Below, one piece after another: positions 13,208 through 15,962 of a DNA stretch of 15,962 nt. The first letter of the stretch is position 1, and the number at the start of each line of letters is the position of its first letter. The notes below the pieces were generated by a model. The model was not told the origin of the DNA, searched no databases, and saw nothing but the letters and a program-made list of their open reading frames with translations. Position numbers and translations under genes: made by a program. The DNA comes from a bacterium (GTDB lineage Bacteria > Patescibacteria > Paceibacteria > UBA9973 > UBA2103): the NCBI GenBank assembly GCA_021812925.1, contig JAKAMK010000007.1, forward strand, positions 1 through 15,962, read 5' to 3'.

Positions 13208-13629
13208 ATGCACTTCTCGCACCGGCAGGGCTGGCAATGCTCTTTCCAGTACTCCTTGCCGTAGTCGTACGTGAACTCTTCGCCGGGCTTGATTGCGCGC
13301 CGCGCTTCGATGAAGATGCGCCCTTTGCGGATTTCCGGCTCGCAGTTCGGACGGCACGAGTGATTTATGTAGCCGGCGATGTTCCACTTGGGCTTGCCAT
13401 CCACCGTACGCTTCTTCGTTATCTCGAAAAGGTATTTGCTCTTGCTCGAGTATGCTTCTTCTTCCGATATCTCGCGCCCCACGTACTCGATGACCGCTTC
13501 CCCTTTCTTGTAGGGACGGGTCGCGAAGAGACCGAGGCCCGCGACCGAGCGCCGCACCTCCATGCCTTCGGGCACTCGGGCGCGCTTCGTCTTCGCGGCT
13601 TTCTTGTTCGCACTCGTTTTCGCTTTCAT
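13183..13629 (-). CDS. SET-domain protein (putative protein-lysine methyltransferase)
   Basis: A 148-residue protein consisting of a Lys/Ala-rich tail (2-18), a minimal SET domain and a post-SET Cys cluster. Visible motifs are GLGLFATRPYKKGEAVIEYVG (31-51), the cofactor-binding NHSCRPNC (89-96), and GEEFTYDYG (116-124) with the catalytic Tyr. HCQPCRCEKC (131-140) supplies C132, C135, C137 and C140 for zinc. The family transfers methyl groups from S-adenosylmethionine to lysines; the bacterial target is unknown, and a basic or ribosomal protein is possible. ATG 13629 was chosen: TACAAT lies 9 nt upstream and there is no Shine-Dalgarno. A start at 13674 would run through the palindrome at 13670-13703. 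The last codons lie in an inverted-repeat arm. Confidence 0.9.
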   Translation of the reverse strand: MKAKTSANKKAAKTKRARVPEGMEVRRSVAGLGLFATRPYKKGEAVIEYVGREISEEEAYSSKSKYLFEITKKRTVDGKPKWNIAGYINHSCRPNCEPEIRKGRIFIEARRAIKPGEEFTYDYGKEYWKEHCQPCRCEKCIEPVSKIT

Positions 13630-13638
13630 GTCCGCGAC

Positions 13639-13644
13639 ATTGTA
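13639..13644 (-). promoter_or_regulatory. -10 box of the SET gene
   Basis: TACAAT on the minus strand, 9 nt before ATG 13629, with no ribosome-binding site between; leaderless-type start. Confidence 0.45.
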
Positions 13645-13669
13645 ACAGGCAGCATCCCCCATGTCTTCC

Positions 13670-13703
13670 ACCACAAAGCACGTCGGGCGACGTGCTTTGT
13701 GGT
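13670..13703. terminator. 16-bp perfect hairpin between the Q-rich and SET genes
   Basis: ACCACAAAGCACGTCG-GG-CGACGTGCTTTGTGGT, 20 bp past the stop of the Q-rich secreted protein gene on the minus strand. The stem is long and perfect, but no T tract follows, so termination is probable, not certain. Confidence 0.6.
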
Positions 13704-13722
13704 TCTCATACGCAGGTTCGCG

Positions 13723-14595
13723 TCAGAAACGCCAGCTGAAGATGCCCAACCGGTTCTTCTCGCTCTGCGCGAATTGCTGGAGACGCTCTTGCTCTTGCTG
13801 CATGGCCGTGAGCTGCGCCTGAAGAGTCGCCTGGACCCCTGGAGTCGAACTCGCCTGTGAGAGGAGCCGCGTCATCTGCTCGATACGCGCCTGGTTCTGA
13901 TTGACCTCCTGCTCGATGGTGGCTGCCGCGCGCGCGTCGCCGCCGAAGAAGAGCATCGTCCAGAAGCCTCGTGCCTGCGCCTGCACCTGCGCGTTCGCGG
14001 TCACCTGCGCCGAGGCATCCACCTGCGCAGCGAGCTGCGCGACCTGACCTCCGATGCTCGGACCAAGCAGGTCTTGCGCCGCAAGCAGCGCGTGCACCGC
14101 GAGCCGCACCTGGTTCGCGTTCTGGATTGCCGGACGTTCCACGAGTGTCGTGCTCGCAGCCTCTTGTTCAAGCTGCTGCTCGCGAACCTGGATCATCTGG
14201 GTGAGCTCTGTTCCGCTCTGTGCGCGTACCTGCAGATGCTCCGGCTCTATCATGAGACGATACTGCGTCTGTTCCTGATTCATAGGCCCTCCGCCCTGCT
14301 CCTGATTCATCGGCCCGGTGCCCGTAGATGTGGACGTGGTCGATGTGTAGAGCCGCGTCTGGTCCTGGTCACGCGTCTGGAGCGGTTCGTCGCCCGTGTG
14401 CGTCGTCGGATCCTGGATCCGATCCCGCGTCTGGTCCTGCGTTCCCTGGCCTGCGCTACTTTGGGCACTCACGCCGGCACCAGCACCAGAACCCGACCCT
14501 CCGGCTCCTGAACCCGCTCCCGCCGCCACGGCAGCGAACGGAGTGACCATGAGTGCAGTCGAAAGGACTCCCGCTATAAGCATGCTTCTTTTCAT
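13723..14595 (-). CDS. Secreted Q-rich low-complexity / coiled-coil protein
   Basis: A 290-residue protein of no recognised family. MKRSMLIAGVLSTALMVTPF then AAVAA is a clear Sec signal peptide with likely cleavage near residue 24. A Gly/Ser/Ala linker follows, then a Thr/Gln/Asp/Arg-rich region with DQTRDRIQD and RDQDQTR and a doubled GPMNQEQ motif. The second half is Gln/Ala-rich and helical, with EQQLEQEA, QLAAQVDASAQVTANAQVQAQ and a final QAQLTAMQQEQERLQQF that looks like a coiled coil; it ends RLGIFSWRF. There are no Cys residues. It is probably surface-exposed and may self-associate or bind the wall. Start chosen at ATG 14595 in front of the signal peptide; no Shine-Dalgarno is seen. 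Confidence 0.8.
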   Translation of the reverse strand: MKRSMLIAGVLSTALMVTPFAAVAAGAGSGAGGSGSGAGAGVSAQSSAGQGTQDQTRDRIQDPTTHTGDEPLQTRDQDQTRLYTSTTSTSTGTGPMNQEQGGGPMNQEQTQYRLMIEPEHLQVRAQSGTELTQMIQVREQQLEQEAASTTLVERPAIQNANQVRLAVHALLAAQDLLGPSIGGQVAQLAAQVDASAQVTANAQVQAQARGFWTMLFFGGDARAAATIEQEVNQNQARIEQMTRLLSQASSTPGVQATLQAQLTAMQQEQERLQQFAQSEKNRLGIFSWRF

Positions 14596-14739
14596 ACGAT
14601 AAAAGCTGACTAAGCTGGTAACCAACCTTCCTACTGGGCCTACAGAAAATTATAGGCCTCTCATTCCCACCCGCAAGCACCCCCGAAAGCTGTCCTCTCG
14701 CCCTGCACAGAGCGCTACACAGCGCGTTATAGTAACGGG
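14596..14739. other. Divergent promoter region
   Basis: The 144-bp gap between the Q-rich secreted protein gene and the DUF420-like gene. It holds small hairpins GGCCTA/TAGGCC (near 14638-14660) and GCGCT-ACAC-AGCGC (near 14712-14725), the latter directly before the DUF420-like -10 box. No gene is seen. Confidence 0.4.
14728..14733 (+). promoter_or_regulatory. -10 box of the DUF420-like gene (leaderless)
   Basis: TATAGT ends 6 nt before ATG 14740, so transcription should begin at or within a base or two of the start codon. Confidence 0.55.
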
Positions 14740-15165
14740 ATGCACCTTCCCCTCTGGAGCGTCGTCACGCTCTGTACGGAGCTCGTCGTGACGACGCTCG
14801 TGTACTTCATCATCTATGACGCCACGCTGCGTGGCGTCTTCCGCCGCGGACTCGCGTTCGGCGTGCTCGCCTACGAGGCGCTCTTCAACATCTCCTACAT
14901 GACCTCGCGGCTCTTGAAAGGCACCCACGACGGTACGGCCCAGATCATGACGCCGTACGAGACCGGCCTTGCCATCTTCCATGGCACGTTCTCATTCCTC
15001 ATGTTCATCGCGCTCGTCGTATTCTTCATCGTCGCCGCGCGCGCCTACGCGCGCGGCGACCACTACTTCCGCACCCATCCGCGCACGACCATCCTCTTCG
15101 TCTCGGCCTGGGGCATCTCTATCCTCTCGGGTGTCCTGTTCTTCTTCGAGCTCTACCTGCTATAG
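14740..15165 (+). CDS. Four-helix membrane protein, DUF420-like
   Basis: A 141-residue protein with four membrane helices (about 6-26, 37-56, 74-99, 116-138). The layout resembles DUF420 proteins, which include oxidase-assembly factors: a first helix pair ending in ISYMTSRLL, H81 at the start of helix 3 (IFHGTFSFLMF), the charged loop with H108, R111 and H113 (DHYFRTHPR), and a closing helix with SAWGISILSGVLFFFELY. The assignment rests on pattern, not alignment. If right, it could help insert copper or haem in the quinol oxidase encoded earlier in the window. It is followed at 11 bp by the CofE-like gene, whose -10 box overlaps its stop codon. Confidence 0.55.
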   Translation: MHLPLWSVVTLCTELVVTTLVYFIIYDATLRGVFRRGLAFGVLAYEALFNISYMTSRLLKGTHDGTAQIMTPYETGLAIFHGTFSFLMFIALVVFFIVAARAYARGDHYFRTHPRTTILFVSAWGISILSGVLFFFELYLL

Positions 15166-15166
15166 T
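15161..15166 (+). promoter_or_regulatory. -10 box of the CofE-like gene, overlapping the previous stop codon
   Basis: TATAGT includes the TAG stop (15163-15165) of the preceding gene and ends 9 nt before ATG 15176; no Shine-Dalgarno is present. Confidence 0.45.
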
Positions 15167-15175
15167 GACGCCACC

Positions 15176-15883
15176 ATGGAGTACGCGCCGAATGCCGGAA
15201 AGGAACTCACGCGCGAGGTAGACGGCACGACCTACCTGCGCATCCCGCTTAAGACGCGCCTCATTCATCCGGGTGAAGACCTCTACGCGCTCCTCGACGA
15301 GTACGTACAGCCGCACATACAGTCCGGTGATTTCCTTTTCGTAAGCGAGAAGATAGTCTGCATCACGCAGAACCGCATCATAAAGACGAACGAGGTTAAG
15401 ACCGGGCGGCTCGCGCAGTTCCTCGCGAGCAAGGTGCGTAACGGCGTCGGGACGCCGCAGTTCCGTGGCTTGGGGCACGGCACCGCGCCTGCGATGCAGC
15501 TCCTCATAAACGAAGCGGGCTACCTGCGCGTGCTTTTCGCCGCTCTTGTCTCGGCAATCACGCGACCGCTGGGCGTCGCGGGTGCGTTCTACTACTTGGT
15601 CGGCAAGCAGGCAAAATCAATCGACTGCCCCATGAGCTGGACCATCGAAGAGTTCAAAGACATGGCGAAGATGGCACCAAAGGACCCGAATGGCGTCGCA
15701 CGCAAGCTCAAAGAGCGTTACGGCGTCGAATCTGTCATCGTGGACGCGAACTACCGCGGCGCCATCTCGCTCGGCAAGACGACGAGCGCGATTACGGAAC
15801 GATTCATCTACAAGCTCTTGCGCGACAACCCGGCCGGTCAGGACTCTGAAATGACCCCCTTCATGCTCATCCGCCGAGCCTAA
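15176..15883 (+). CDS. CofE-like (F420-0:gamma-glutamyl ligase family) protein
   Basis: A 235-residue protein. The N-terminal part resembles CofE: LRIPLKTRLIHPGEDL (21-36), then SGDFLFVSEKIVCITQNRII (50-69), the usual block for a gamma-glutamyl ligase binding GTP and metal. A Gly-rich middle follows (RGLGHGTAPAMQLLINEAG). Next is a hydrophobic patch (ALVSAITRPLGVAGAFYYLVG). Near the end, VESVIVDANYRGAISLG (184-200) is CofE-like. The true ligase adds glutamate to coenzyme F420, but no other F420 gene is visible, so it may act on another acceptor. ATG 15176 was chosen because TATAGT sits 9 nt upstream; the longer in-frame extension lies inside the preceding gene. Three hairpins follow the stop. 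Confidence 0.75.
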   Translation: MEYAPNAGKELTREVDGTTYLRIPLKTRLIHPGEDLYALLDEYVQPHIQSGDFLFVSEKIVCITQNRIIKTNEVKTGRLAQFLASKVRNGVGTPQFRGLGHGTAPAMQLLINEAGYLRVLFAALVSAITRPLGVAGAFYYLVGKQAKSIDCPMSWTIEEFKDMAKMAPKDPNGVARKLKERYGVESVIVDANYRGAISLGKTTSAITERFIYKLLRDNPAGQDSEMTPFMLIRRA

Positions 15884-15885
15884 GC

Positions 15886-15904
15886 TAGGACACCCGATGT
15901 CCTA
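15886..15904. terminator. 7-bp hairpin directly after the CofE-like stop
   Basis: TAGGACA-CCCGA-TGTCCTA begins 2 bp after the TAA. No T tract follows; it is the first of three stacked palindromes. Confidence 0.5.
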
Positions 15905-15913
15905 ACTTCGAAA

Positions 15914-15938
15914 AAATCGGACGTAGCACGTCCGATTT
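15914..15938 (+). terminator. Intrinsic terminator of the CofE-like gene
   Basis: AAATCGGACGT-AGC-ACGTCCGATTT, an 11-bp perfect stem preceded by an A run and ending in TTTAT. The symmetric A/T ends could let it work in both directions. Confidence 0.7.
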
Positions 15939-15939
15939 A

Positions 15940-15962
15940 TGTGCAACACCTGGTGTTGCACA
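15940..15962. repeat. 11-bp perfect palindrome at the window edge
   Basis: TGTGCAACACC-T-GGTGTTGCACA ends at the last base. Its function cannot be judged because the flanking sequence is cut off; the arms may continue. Confidence 0.55.

Overview
The window is about 16 kb of dense, GC-rich bacterial DNA with no rRNA, tRNA or transposase gene. Compact genes, short gaps, many starts that have a -10 box 6-11 nt upstream and no Shine-Dalgarno sequence, a secreted Q-rich low-complexity protein and a small SET-domain protein suggest a high-GC member of the Patescibacteria (CPR), perhaps Parcubacteria. That placement is an inference; no marker gene is present to prove it.

Layout. (1) 1-264: the 3' end of a membrane protein and its terminator. 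(2) 264-2767: a GH15 / phosphorylase-kinase-like protein, divergent from a cytochrome b6-like membrane protein that keeps all four haem ligands. (3) 2785-3354: a small membrane protein convergent with the next operon. (4) 8423-3344 on the minus strand: a complete cytochrome bo3-type quinol oxidase operon, cyoABCDE, with haem, Cu(B), quinol-site and proton-channel residues intact. cyoA-B-C overlap by ATGA; cyoC-D and cyoD-E are separated by palindromic, highly structured spacers. (5) 8611-9843: an MFS transporter. (6) 9929-11278: a divergent XRE-type regulator and an aldose-epimerase-like mutarotase sharing a control region with a perfect consensus sigma70 promoter and a 9-bp inverted repeat. 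(7) 11392-12745: a 60-residue SPW-like membrane protein and a membrane-anchored VanY-type carboxypeptidase. (8) 12746-13182: a 437-bp gene-free stretch with structured and DnaA-box-like sequence. (9) 13183-14595: a SET-domain protein and a secreted Q-rich coiled-coil protein. (10) 14740-15883: a DUF420-like four-helix membrane protein and a CofE-like protein, then stacked hairpins to the window end.

How it fits together. CyoA-E form a terminal oxidase that reduces O2 with quinol, with CyoE supplying haem O. The cytochrome b6-like protein and the DUF420-like protein are candidate electron-transfer or oxidase-assembly partners, but no Rieske protein, cytochrome c or quinone-synthesis gene is visible. 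The most unusual non-coding feature is a set of locus-specific long inverted repeats (14-21 bp perfect arms, 94-212 bp overall) at gene boundaries. Arm sequences differ from locus to locus, several elements enclose nested hairpins, and three abut the promoter or start of the next gene.
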